Shown here: one piece after another, positions 52,843-63,645 of the stretch | How positions within the stretch are numbered: position 1 is the first letter of the stretch | How the letters are laid out: every line of letters begins with the position of its first letter | NCBI GenBank assembly: GCA_964036045.1 | Contig: OZ038381.1 | Coordinates: 148,127,596-148,191,595 of the forward strand | Direction of reading: 5' to 3' | Source of the DNA: Eutreptiella sp. 'Long Island Sound 2002' | Taxonomy: Eukaryota; Euglenozoa; Euglenophyceae; Eutreptiales; Eutreptiaceae | DNA length: 64,000 nt | Position numbers and translations under genes: made by a program | Notes under the pieces: model-generated | The model's database searches: none | The model's input: the letters and a program-made list of their open reading frames with translations, nothing else | What the model was told of the DNA's origin: nothing

Positions 52843-55800
52843 GTTGGGGCGCGCTGGTCGCATACGCCCAAGTTGTGGCGACCGCGGCCTCCGGGGTCCT
52901 GACGCGGGCCGCCGGCCCCTAGGCTGCGGAGTGGGCGGGCAAGCTGGAGGCGTGGCACCTCGCCATATCGCTAGGGGTGCCCCCGCAGCAATCCAATATG
53001 TGGGGGCAGACTGCAACTCCACCACCCTCGGCAGTGACGGGGGCGTCCCCTTCTAGTCCCCCCGGGTGGACAGGGTACGGGTCGCCTTCGCCGAGGCCCT
53101 AGGGCGCGGCCGCCCCGACCTGTACGAGGCCCCGCAGCACAATACCCAGTGGTCCAGCCCCCTCTCTGACCTTCAGGCGCAGACCCATGACCTAGCAGCG
53201 CGGGGCCTGGGCATGGCGCGCGACGGCACGTACCCGCCGCCGGATGCGCAGGATTGGACGGCCCAAGTATTCTCGTCGCGCCGCGTGGTGACAACAGTCC
53301 CTCGCGAAATGGACCGCCTGTATACCCAGCTGGCGACTCCGTCCGGCACCTTCATCCGGGGCCCGCCCGGGGACGACCAGGCTCTGCAGGCCTGGGCCCA
53401 GCTCCTGACCGAGGGGGCAGTGCCCACAAAACGCCTCAGGTTCGCGGCCTCGATGCGCATGGCTCCTTCGACCCACACCTCGGCACACGCGGAGTTCCAC
53501 TACGGGTATTGCTCGCAGCCCCGCAAAGGGTGGGGGGATCGCATGGTCCACTCCTGCCCGGTGGTGCTAGTGGCAGCCATGAGCGGCTTCAGGGCCATGT
53601 GCGCCCTGCTGCAAGCCCAGGGGAAATGCCGTGTAAAGGCGCGATTCCCTGGGGGCCACGATGTACAACAGGGCCGGCCGCGCCACGCATTGGCGGCTGG
53701 TGTGGGACCAGGACGTGGTCGTGCAGTCTGAGAGCGCGCCCTGGTATGTGGCAGTCACGTGGTCTGGGCCCCTGTGTGCCGTGGCCCCGCAGCCCTGGCC
53801 AGCCCGAGAGTGTACCGCCTTGACGGCGGGATACCTGCGGGCTTTGGTAGATTGGGTGGTGCTCCAACCGCCTGCCCGTCGGTTGCGCCTGATGCGGGCC
53901 GGGGAACGCGAGTGGACGGCTGCGCTATGCAATGGGCGAGTCTGCGTGCTCAGTGGCAGGCCCGCGGAGGGCGGCGCATGCCCGGATGTGGTCCTGCGCG
54001 TAGATGGCCCGCCATCCCTGCAGGGTGCCGTCCCGGAGGTAGTCCTGCCCCCCCTAGCGACCAGCCGGGCGCTGTTCCCGGGCTGCACGCTCCCGCCGCT
54101 CGGCGACAGACCCCCGCTGGCGTTCCCAGCGGGCGCAACGCCGCCCGGCCTCCTCGCGGGCCTAGGAGCCTTCTTCCCCGTGGAGGAGGCGCCCCCGCGG
54201 GACCAGCCGGGGGCGACCTCGACCTAGGCCTAGAACTCGACGCCGACGAGGACGACGAGTACCTCCTCAGCCAAACGCCCCCCCCTCCTCCCTCTCCCTC
54301 CAGCCCCCCCCCTCCTGGGGGCCCTGACCGGGCACCGCGGGGGGGCCCGCCGGCTTAGCCCGCGGCCAGGCACCCTTCCCGCCCAAGGATGGGATTTCTG
54401 GTGCTATGCACAACCCCGGGGCTACCCGGCCGCTGGGACCAGCAGGACGGCGCAACCCCTGCGGGCCATGATCTCGCCCCCCCGAGCAGCGGCGCGCCTC
54501 CCCCTGCACAGCCCTCCCCTCCCTAACCCGCAAGCCCTCCAGATCGCCAAGAAGCACACAGCTGGCCCAATTTGAGCGGGCAGCACGGTGCACCATCAAC
54601 CCTGCAGTGGGCAGACGGGGGCACCCGCGCGGGGACAGGACGAACACAAGCAATTCGCAGCGAATGACCGGACGAGTGCCCGCTCTGCTTGCTGCGACTG
54701 TGCCTGTGCCTGTGCCTCGACCCGGCAGCGACCCGCACGGGCCGCAGGGGGGAGGCAAAGGGGGGGGGGTACAAAAGGAAGACACCAGGTGCGGGACCAC
54801 CACGGCGCGGACGCTACCAGGTCCGCGAGGCGCGGAGGCTCCGGCTTCCCCCCCCCCCCCACAAGACGGGTACAAAGCAGCAGGGGGGGGGGGGGGCGAG
54901 CCCACAGCACTGGCCGCAGGGCAAAGGGACCAACAGGCGCGCAGGGGACAGGGCAGTGCGCGGCATGACCTGCAGCGACGAACACAGGGTAGGTGCGGGG
55001 GACACGGAGCGGGGCGCCGAGGTCACACACCAGGAGTCGCGAGGACAATGCCCCCCCCCCCCCCCCCCCCACGATGGCGGGCGCGGCCAAGCGCGGCCTG
55101 ACGCGGGGCCCAAGGGGCACGGCCACACCGGAGGGATGTTCGGGCAAGGCGTGACCGCAGTTGTGGAGCCGGACGTGCTCGCACGGTACCCTCCCTCCCA
55201 CCGGGTGGTGCGGCGTCTGCCCTCCTAATCTACACAGCACAGTAAACAGGCAGAATGTCCCACCGCACCTTCGCGTACCCCCCGTATCGCGCCCCCCCCC
55301 GCCGCCGTCCCCGTACGGGATGGGCCGGCGCGGGATGTAGCCGTTCTCCCGCGGTCGCTAGCTGGCCTGGGAGCAGCAGATGTGCCGCTGGGTGGCGCGG
55401 GGCGATCCGGCACCGGCCCTCCGCTGTTGGCTCACCCAAGTGAGCCGCGCGATGCGCCCTCGCGGCTAGCGCTTGGAGGGGACCCTCGCGGCCGTCGCCT
55501 GCGCCCTCTACGCCCTCCAGGGGCCGCCCCCCCGCCTTCTGTGAATGGAGGACATCCTCATGGGATGCTTCCTCCACTGGACGGACACAGGCGCGAACCC
55601 CAGGTGGGGGCTGTCTACCCTGCAGTGTGTCCCCCAGGGCCTGGCGGTGTCGGGCCCCGCGCTCAACGAGGCCCTCGGCTGGCGGTATGGCCGGGCGGCC
55701 CCACTCTGCACTCTGGCGGTCTCCCCGCCTCCATTGGAGGGAGGGCGCGCAGCTCACCTAGGTCGCCCCCCTGCTGGCGCCCCTTTGGGACCTAGGCTGC

Positions 55801-56235
55801 CTCCCGGCCCGCCGTGCCGGAGCAGCCGCCGCGCGGCCCTGGATCGACGAGCCCCATCGCCGGGTACTCCTAGTCAAGGGTTGGGATGACGAGGTAGAGG
55901 GCTCCGGGGGCCATTGGGTGGGTATCACCCACGTCGGCTCCATCCGGTCCCTCCTCCGGGGCGACAGGCCCCTCGCCCCGCCCCGGGATCCGCGCGCAGC
56001 CGCCGCCGCGGTGCTGGCCTGCATCCCGTGGGTGTTCGCCGTGTGGTACTCAGTGCTGCCAGCCCCGGGAGCGCAACAGCCGCCCCCGCAACACCAGTAC
56101 ACCCGCGCGGGGTGCGACGCCCACGCTCGGGCGTGGCTCGCGGTCCGCGAGCTCGTGGCAGCGTGGCGGCGGCGCCGCGGGGTGCAGGTTGTGTTCCACA
56201 CGCCCTGACCCAGGTGTGCTATCACAGGTCAGCCC
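52843..56235 (+). pseudogene. LINE part 4: rest of RNase H and a long C-terminal region
   Basis: Picks up the RNase H domain broken at 28,368: GALVAYAQVVATAASGVL, a TAG at 52,920, then AAEWAGKLEAWHLAISLGVP (catalytic Glu near 52,930) and, one frame on, YVGADCNSTTLGSDGGVPF (Asp). AQTHDLAARGL ends the domain. Beyond it the LINE continues for about 3 kb: PSGTFIRGPPGDDQALQAWA, FHYGYCSQPRKGWGDRM, a 188-codon frame at 53,661-54,227 (PWYVAVTWSGPLCAVAPQPW), Pro-rich low complexity, a frame at 55,545-55,889 and a last block WVGITHVGSIRSLLRGDRPL ... RRRRGVQVVFHTP ending 56,206. Such a long region after RNase H is unusual for a LINE. Multiple stops and shifts. Confidence 0.65.
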
Positions 56236-56660
56236 TACCGCCGAGGCCACCGGCCCGCCCCCCCCCCCCTCGACCCGGCTAGCAGTGCAGCGCGGCGGGC
56301 GAGGAAACCGACCATCCCCCCGGGGCGGCGGTTTCTCCGCACCCCCAGAGCCCCGCTCAATTGGTGGCGGTGCGGAGGCGGGCCGAGGGGGTGCGGCGCC
56401 CCCCCCCCCCCCCGCTCTCCCTGCCACCCCCCCCCCTCCAGCGAGCGTCACGCGACCTCCTCCCCCCAGCCCCTCCCCGCCCCACCCGCGGCACGGCGAC
56501 AAGCCTGCCCCCCCCCTAGCCCGCTGTGCGGCTGGGTGTGCACCGCATGCATGGCCGGCCGAAGTGCACAGTAGTCGGGACAGCCATGGAGCGCTCCCCG
56601 GGCGGCCTGTGTGCCTCAAGATCGGCCCTCATATCAAATCAAATCAAATCAAATCCCCCC
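56236..56660 (+). mobile_element. LINE 3' UTR and (TCAAA)n tail
   Basis: GC-rich 3' UTR with long C runs, ending in GAGGGCCGATCTT-type sequence (here inverted in orientation to the 6.6-kb copy) and ATCAAATCAAATCAAATC (56,632-56,654). A block of CCCCCCTA words follows in both copies. The match to 6,618-6,900 is what defines this as the 3' end. Confidence 0.7.
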
Positions 56661-56849
56661 TACCCCCCCTACCCCCCCCTTACGCCCCCCCCTATCTCCA
56701 AGGTAGGGGGGGATACCTCCAAGGTAGGGGGGGGGGGCGACTTCGTGTGATATATGACACCATACACAGCTCCTAGATGTCCTTAAGCACAAGGCGGTGC
56801 CAAACCACATATTGGACATGGTACAACATTATATTGCTACGGGGAATAT

Positions 56850-58285
56850 GTCTACCACCCCCTTGAGGGGCGTCTCGGGTTAGGCGCTCTCCCTCTCCCG
56901 GCCGCCCGTCCTTGGGGTAGGTAGCCGGGGCCCGTTGCCCGTGTCTCTTGGGGGGGGGGGGTGCGGGTATGAAGGCCCGGCACCGACCCCACTGCGCACG
57001 CTCTTGCAAGCTGGCGTTGCGCGTTGTGGGAGTGGCAAGAGGGCATCCCCGCGGGGGGCACCTCGTGCCGTCGCGGGGGGCGTCTGGGGGTTAGGCCCTC
57101 ACCGTCTCCCGGCTGCCCGTCCTTGGGGCACGTAGCTGGGGTCCGCTGCCCACATGCTGTGGGTGAAGGTGTGCAAGCGTGGGGACCCGGCACTGGCCCT
57201 TTGGCTTGCGTGCCGTTTTGGGCGTTGCGTGCCGCGGGGGTGGCGAGAGGTCGCCCGGGGGGGGGGCTGCTCTCGCCGTTGTGAGGGGCGTCTGGGGTTA
57301 GGCGCTCTCCCTCTCCCGGCTGCCCGTCCTTGGGGCAGGTAGCCGGGGCCCGTCGCCCGTGTCTCTTGGGTGCGGGGGCTGCGGGTATGAGGGCGCGGCA
57401 CCGACCCCACTACGAACGCTCTTGCAAGCTGGCGTTGCGCGTTGTGGGAGTGGCAAGAGGGCATCCCCGCGGGGCGCCTCGTGCCTTCGCGGGGGGCGTC
57501 TGGGGGCTAGGCCCTCACCCTCTCCCGGCTGCCCGTCCTTTGGGCACGTAGCTGGGGTCCGCTGCCCACATGTTGTGGGTGAAGGTGTGCAAGCGTGGGG
57601 ACCCAGCACTGGCCCTTTGGCTTGCGTGCTGTGTTGGGCGTTGCGTGCCGCGGGGGTGGCAAGAGGTCGCCCGGGGGGGGGCTCCTCTCGCCGTTGTGAG
57701 GGGCGTCTGGGGTTACACGCTTTCCCTCTCCCAGCTGCCCGTCCTTGGGGCAGGTAGCCGGGGCCCGTCGCCCATGTCTCTTGGGTGCGGGGGGTGCCGG
57801 TATGAGGGCCCGGCACCGACCCCATAGCGCACGCTCTTGCGAGCTGGCGTTGCGCGCTGAGGGGGTGGCATGAGGGCGTCGCCGGGGGGGGGCGCCTCGT
57901 GCCTTCATGAGGGGCGTCTGGCGTTAGGCGCTCACCCTCTCCCGGCTGCCCGTCCTTGGGGCAGGCAGTCGGGGTCCGCTGCCCACGTGCCGTGGGTGCG
58001 GGTGTGCAGGCGTGGGGACCCGGCACTGGCCCTTTGGCTGGCATGCCCTACGGGGCGTTGCGTGCCGCGGGGGTGGCGGGAGGTCGCCCGAGGGGGGGGG
58101 CTCCTCTCGCCGTTGTGAGGGGCGTCTGGGGTTAGGCGCTCTCCCTCTCCTGGCCGCCCGTCCTTGGGGCAGGTAGCCGGGGCCCGTTGTCGGTGTTTCT
58201 TGGGCGCGGGGGGTGCGGATATGAGGGCCAGCCACCGACCCCATAGCGCACGCTCTTGCGAGCTAGCATTGCGCGCTGAGGCAGA
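56850..58285. repeat. Satellite, unit about 208 bp, seven copies
   Basis: GTCCTTGGGGCAGGTAGC-type words lie at 56,908, 57,119, 57,326, 57,535, 57,741, 57,952 and 58,160. Alternate units resemble each other more (GGGGCAGGTAGCCGGGGC versus GGGGCACGTAGCTGGGGT), giving a two-unit higher-order repeat of about 416 bp. Repetitive minus-strand frames here follow from the repeat. Confidence 0.9.
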
Positions 58286-58301
58286 CATCACGTTTTAGCC
58301 A

Positions 58302-59997
58302 CATTGAGGAGTAAAAGAAGGGTGTCCTATGTCACCACACTTGTTCACGTTGACCTACAAAATCCTGGATAGGGAGCCGCAGGAACATGTCCTCCATGCA
58401 AATGTACATGCATGGCATTGCAGTTGTCACACGCAACGCCCAGCAAGTGCATCAAACCATAGACACCATGCATACAGGCCTACAGGCGGTAGGGATGCAA
58501 ATGACTGCTAAAAAGACGCAAAAATACCAATGGACTTCACAAGTCGTGCGGCATAGCATCCGAGGCATACTGTACCAGCCCCTGCTATTGGTCTACGTTG
58601 GTCACTATATTGCCCACCAGTCGTGCCAAAAACTAGCGCGCCAGTTCGCCAGGTGGACGGTTGACGTAGACCCCACCTCCTACCATGGACTCCCATTGAA
58701 TTCCTGGGAGAAGGCTTTCCTGACCAATGTTGTCCTGCTCCCTGCCCGGCCTTATTGGTACATGTTCATCATGGACGACCACATGTTGTAGAAAGCTGAC
58801 GCAACAGCACAAAGATTCAGCATGAAGGATGCAGAAAGAATGGACAAAAAACGTGATGTCCTGAAGAACTTGGGTCTAGAGGACAGGGATGGGCCTACGC
58901 CAGATTTACTGGTCCTAGCGCTCTGCGTATGTCACGCGGTGCAGCACATGCTACGAGAGGGCATAGCTGTCTGCAAGACGTGCGTCAACAACGTCTATGT
59001 GCAGATATTGCACCAAATAGGGGACTGCACTCCACTACCGAGGCTCCCCAGCCCCGGTTTAATGAGGAATATACTGGTGATGATGAGAACCAATTCCGCT
59101 AAGGATGGTTGAACCGTCAAATGTACAAGCGCTACGTCAAAGCGCCCCTGCTGGGTGTGACAAGTGCCACGGAGGAACCACCAACCGAGTACCGTGAGCT
59201 CAGAATACATGAGTATCAAATCCATATCGAAGGGAATGTACCTAATGCGGGTCTTTGCTACCGCGAGGGGAGCAAAAACTACTTAAGGAGGCGATCGCGG
59301 AGGCATTTTTGCGGTAAACAGCCCTTGCAGCATCATTGCTTGCGTCTCATTTCCGCAAACCTCCTACCGGTTGGAATATATTGCCCTCGATGTAGTGCCC
59401 CAGCTGTGTGCGCTTGGCAAAAAAATAAAAGTGGACAACAAGGGAGTGGTCAAAACAGCGCACACGCCACCCAATAAGGAAGTGACCGACATTTGCATCC
59501 GCAGCCGGGTAGGCCCCACAGTGAGAAGGAAGCAATTGAAAGTGGACTGGACCCCCAGTTATTGGACAGAGTCCCACACCATTCAGGAACAAGACCGAGT
59601 ATACGTGCGGATGAACAACACAGAAGATGAGTTTGCCAGATAGTGCATGGGCTTGTCTGAGTTGGTCGCCACACACCTAGGCCTCTGGAGTATAGTTGTG
59701 TCCGGTGTGGTTGCCTCCACACCGGCACGGAAGTGGCTGCACCTCTTGCGGCGGGAGCGCACCACGGAGGGGGTACACTAGATGACTTGGAAACCGCTGA
59801 CAGGACGACAAAGACACCACTGGATTCAGTGGGTATGGGGCAATATACACTCGGCCCACTACCAAACCCTAGAGGAGACACACCATGTCGACAAATGTGA
59901 CCTCTGCCATCAACGCCATCACGGTGCGGTATGTCAACGCCCAGTTGAGTGTTCCATATGCGCAATGACATTCGGGCAAGCGTGGCTAGACTCCTGA
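58302..59997 (+). pseudogene. Second LINE family: reverse transcriptase, RNase H, zinc cluster
   Basis: Starts abruptly at the satellite edge, inside RT motif B: GVKEGCPMSPHLFTLTYKIL. The YADD box, after a shift, reads MYMHGIAVVTRNAQQVHQTI, so both catalytic Asp are gone. The thumb-like region runs to 58,791 (TAG) and on to 59,112. After a shift, the RNase H segment reads KIKVDNKGVVKTAHTPPNKE and LKVDWTPSYWTES (59,425-59,575), with stops at 59,641 and 59,779. Then comes a Cys/His cluster, DKCDLCHQRHHGAVCQRPVE ending CSIC (59,890-59,960). No part of the sequence matches the 10-57 kb LINE, so this is a different family. Confidence 0.65.
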
Positions 59998-60134
59998 GGT
60001 GACTGGTCCGACCTCATGGTTGGCTGGTGGAATCACTCCACCCTAACTGATCGGTATCATGCAGCCAAGCGGCGATTCTCCACCTCGCTATCCCGTTTAA
60101 ACTCTGGCACCACATCCCCCGACAAGTCGCTAAA

Positions 60135-60677
60135 ATGCAATACCGTAGCATGACTATGGTTCCTAAAATTCGTTCACATCTACCAATGGCAGGGCTGGGC
60201 CCCTTTGGGACAAAACGGAAGCGGGTGGCCTGGTACCTGCATTACCAGCGACGAACGATGGGCTCGCGAGTCACACAGAAGGTGCTACGGGCGAACGCCA
60301 AGCATCTTCCACCACGTGAGCCGCGATTGGCAAAGGCCACCGACCACCACCGCTTGAAGGAGCACACTCGCATGCAGCGAGTAATGGAGAAACGTGGCGC
60401 CACTATAGATGAATTTTTAGGGCTGCTGCCCATCATTGTTGGAACCGACTGCATGAGCGAATGGGCACCTAGGGTGTTAGGCCGCCTCTTCGACTTGGAG
60501 TGGTGGAGGGCCCACGTTGAAGGGAGTAGTTTTTTTGTTAGCCATCGTATGGCCTTTAGTCGAACCACAATGCACTTGTTGGATAGTACATGGATGTGTT
60601 CTGCTCAAAGTACCACAAAAGGGTGCAATCTTAGGCAGCGTTGCGCACAGCGCATACTGTGTGCTAGTTGCATCTAG
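60135..60677 (+). CDS. 180-codon frame after the zinc cluster
   Basis: Uninterrupted: MQYRSMTMVPKIRSHLPMAG, KRKRVAWYLHYQRRTMGSRV, FLGLLPIIVGTDCMSEWAPR, ending CAQRILCASCI. Strongly basic first half. It probably is the C-terminal end of the second LINE's polyprotein, one frame away from the zinc cluster. Confidence 0.45.
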   Translation: MQYRSMTMVPKIRSHLPMAGLGPFGTKRKRVAWYLHYQRRTMGSRVTQKVLRANAKHLPPREPRLAKATDHHRLKEHTRMQRVMEKRGATIDEFLGLLPIIVGTDCMSEWAPRVLGRLFDLEWWRAHVEGSSFFVSHRMAFSRTTMHLLDSTWMCSAQSTTKGCNLRQRCAQRILCASCI

Positions 60678-60791
60678 TTCTTCATGGAATCCACACAACA
60701 AAAGCACGCCCGGTTCGGGAGAATGGGGCAGTCATGCTCGAGCGTCGGATTCAAAAGCTGCACTTGTGGCGCCACACAAGCATGCGCTTGC

Positions 60792-60837
60792 TCTAATCAC
60801 GCCAAGAGGTCTCAAATTGATCTAATCACGCCAAGAG
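60792..60837 (+). repeat. 17-bp direct repeat, likely LINE 3' tail
   Basis: TCTAATCACGCCAAGAG occurs at 60,792 and again at 60,821. A short tandem repeat just after the coding end is typical of LINE 3' termini. Confidence 0.5.
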
Positions 60838-60869
60838 ATCCCAAAAGAAACATAGAGAGCAGTTGAGTA

Positions 60870-61603
60870 TGCCTTTGTGCCCTTGACGTGGATGGTTTGG
60901 GTAGGGTTGAGTCACACACGAAAGCAGGATATGCATGATGCGTTACGGGTGCCACCAACAGTACAGGTCACGTATCAACGTAAAACGACACGAGGAGCAA
61001 ATGCGGCCCTTCAAGCACCACAAGCGCACATACCAAGAAAATAATAACAGACAGACCGCAGGTCGGCCGCGGTGCAGCACACCACAGCCCTGTGGACAAC
61101 GCGCCACATTTCACGCAGATAGGTTTGCGACGGAAACGCATTGGGATGCCACGGACGGACAGCGTCAGTCGCGGCACTCTCGCGCCATTTCCTAGTGACT
61201 CTGTTCCACCGGGTGCTGCTGCACGGTCCCCATTTAAAATACATGATTGACAAGAGCAATCACTCCCTGGAGGCGCCTTATGTCGCTGACAGCTCCATAT
61301 GCCTTATTTGCTGGCGGATAATACCGGCACGCAGATGCCATCCGTTTGTCGAACGGGTGGCATGACAGATGGTGCTGCTCCTGCATAACCATGAGCAAGA
61401 GGTCAAGGAAGTGGAACAAAAGCCCCACGGCCCGGGACCGGCACCGTAGCATTACAACAATGACGCGTTGCACGTGCAAATGGGAAAAACCGTCCCCAGA
61501 ATAACTATCACAACATTGCACTAGAAAAGGCTGTCACGGACGGTGCTCTTGGAGGCAACCCCGCAGCTGTTCAGAACCATCCGTAGCAGGGCCATAAGGG
61601 GGC
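60870..61603. other. No gene supported
   Basis: Spacer between the second LINE's presumed 3' end and the next frames. Open frames are short on both strands. Confidence 0.3.
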
Positions 61604-61987
61604 GTGAACTGGTGGATGAATCCTTTCCCCACGTGGCTTGAAGACGAAGAAACACGCCTAGGACACCAGGAGCCAACCCCAACTCCTAGAGAAGACCACG
61701 CGTCATCGGGTCCAAGCACAGAGGCCGCTACCGAGAGCCCCACCTATGAAATCAGCCTTTACTGGGCCTCAGGGCCCTCCCCGGAAACCCCAACTCGTTC
61801 GCGGAGAGAAAGCTTGACGGACCGCAGCAGGTGCAAAACCTCACAAAAAGACCCGGCAGTGCCACCATGCGCCAAGCGAGAAAAGGTGGCACCAAATGTC
61901 TATGTGGTGCAACCACCTGTGCCAATGTCCCCGCAGATGCAAAACACCCGCTACAAGGCAAATCATAGGAGGCAGGGTGACCTCTAG
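61604..61987 (+). CDS. Pro/Thr-rich 127-codon frame
   Basis: MNWWMNPFPTWLEDEETRLG, then a disordered Pro/Thr/Ser-rich stretch and a basic end (RYKANHRRQGDL). The frame goes on after one TAG for about 30 codons (FKNLLQWMRLHLPEIMEKQL). Disordered composition fits an ORF1 or Gag-like protein but also a chance frame. Confidence 0.3.
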   Translation: MNWWMNPFPTWLEDEETRLGHQEPTPTPREDHASSGPSTEAATESPTYEISLYWASGPSPETPTRSRRESLTDRSRCKTSQKDPAVPPCAKREKVAPNVYVVQPPVPMSPQMQNTRYKANHRRQGDL

Positions 61988-61989
61988 TT

Positions 61990-63255
61990 CAAGAACCTCC
62001 TCCAGTGGATGCGACTCCACCTGCCTGAAATCATGGAAAAGCAGCTGCAACCCGCCGAGCTTCCCCAACCGGGCTGACCGGAGACATCTCAAGGTCGCGT
62101 CCCGCCGCCACACCGCCACAAAGTTGAAGCATGGCCCAAAAGCCCGCGCGGTGGACACAAGAAGGTTCCGGGGCACATCGGGGCCCGACAACACAACAAG
62201 GTAGAGACAATACCGCGCACGGGGGACAGGCCGCCACAGGTTAGCATCCCACTCTGCACCCCAAGCCATATTTCACCCCGGTGAGGTAGTGGGAGTGTCC
62301 TAGGCCCCGTCCTACCAGGGATGCCTTGCACATGGCCCCGAATGTGTCTAGAGGCCCCTTGTTGAAGAGATACGCCTATGGATGACGGTGCGATCAGCCA
62401 CCGCCCCGAACGTCACCACCACCACCATATCTAGGCCCAGCGACGTTGCGAAACCTGCCACTCCTGAGTAACCTAGGACATGACAACGCCATGAGCCCGC
62501 CGCCATGCACGGTGCATCGGCTTCTCTTCCAAGCGGTTGCACAGCTCGAGCGATTGAAGAGATTGGAGAGGTGGGTCTGTGCATTTTACAGGGAAACACG
62601 GTGGCAAATCTGCCATAATACCACGTAGCCGCCATAGGTACTCCATCCGCAACGCGAGTGGCAAACTCCAGAGGGAGTCATTTCCCGTCGGCTTGACGAT
62701 GCAACGCCTCCACCGGAACGGGACGGCGGCATAGTCTGCGCTGACATGTGTGCTGGTAAGGTTCAATCGCCGGCGGTCCCCTATCAAGCAAGGACGCCGC
62801 CACCACCTACGATGGCGGGCGCGCGGTTCCACAGGACCTTGGCCACGGCTAGCCGGAGACGTGATCCACCAAGGCGCCAGGGGCCTGCAGAGGGCCCGTT
62901 GCCACAGCAACGGCGTCGACCTTGGAACAGCCCACCTTCCTAATCAACAAGGCCACGGAAGTCCACAATGGGGGCTTCAGGGCAGTTGCAGTGAGAGCGA
63001 GTGGCCTTCGAGGACCGCCGCCACCCGGCCCACAACCCACGGACCGCCATCAGCATGCGCCATCGCACGTGACCATGTAACAGCGGCGGCACACCCAGGT
63101 CTCGTGACTGAGACATATCACACCACATGTACAACAGGAGCATGGGTATGCGCCAAGAGTCGCAATCACGCGCACACAGGGACTCATACGTGTGGGAGGG
63201 ATCAAACGACAAGATGAGACACTAGTAAGACCCCCAGCTTTCGCTACGAGGGTGT
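61990..63255. other. Unclear, overlapping frames on both strands
   Basis: Frames of 130-155 codons exist on both strands (62,473-62,910 minus; 62,750-63,217 plus) with no domain or codon signal to choose between them. Confidence 0.25.
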
Positions 63256-63645
63256 GTGGACGACGACCCCCTACGCTCAGCGCCCACTGTTATGCTCCCA
63301 AATTGTTTTCGCACGTGTGGCATTGTCAAACCGGGAAACCACCACCAACCTTGCCCGTGGGACGGGGTGTGCACGTGGTGGACATATTATTATTACACCC
63401 CTCAGACCCGATGCCGTGCGTGCCAAGCGACTAACACTACGGCAATGGGCCGTGGCGACTACCTATGCCGACGTTGCGGTAAAAGTATCTGGAGCCGACG
63501 TACGAATTGCAACAAGTGTCAAATCCCCCGCCTGGTGCAGTGTAGTGAGCCTTGGAGCCTGCGGCGGGTGGCACTAGGTGAACCGGCAGCGGATGGTACC
63601 CCAAAACTTGCCACGATCAAACGCCGGGTGCTCCCCTTGCCATAG
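63256..63645 (+). CDS. Zinc-finger protein, ORF1-like
   Basis: 129 codons. The middle has three Cys pairs: CRAC (about residue 54), then YLCRRCGKSIWSRRTNCNKC (about residues 69-88). The latter is C-x2-C-x10-C-x2-C, as in RanBP2-type zinc fingers, which bind RNA or protein. Further downstream (about 63,880-64,000), in another frame, a coiled-coil-like stretch (ERDALAERLKQLQS) reaches the window edge. A zinc finger followed by a coiled coil would suit the ORF1 of a non-LTR element whose remainder is beyond the window. Confidence 0.45.
   Translation: MDDDPLRSAPTVMLPNCFRTCGIVKPGNHHQPCPWDGVCTWWTYYYYTPQTRCRACQATNTTAMGRGDYLCRRCGKSIWSRRTNCNKCQIPRLVQCSEPWSLRRVALGEPAADGTPKLATIKRRVLPLP

Noticed and set aside
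32087-54610. LTR retrotransposon spanning part of the 24.5-kb insertion
   Set aside because: No pair of long direct repeats starting TG and ending CA was found, and no integrase or in-frame RT accompanies the gag-pro-like frame.
57099-58291. Repetitive minus-strand frames (for example 248 codons at 57,298-58,044)
   Set aside because: By-product of the 208-bp satellite; the same motif recurs in each unit and no start or domain is convincing.
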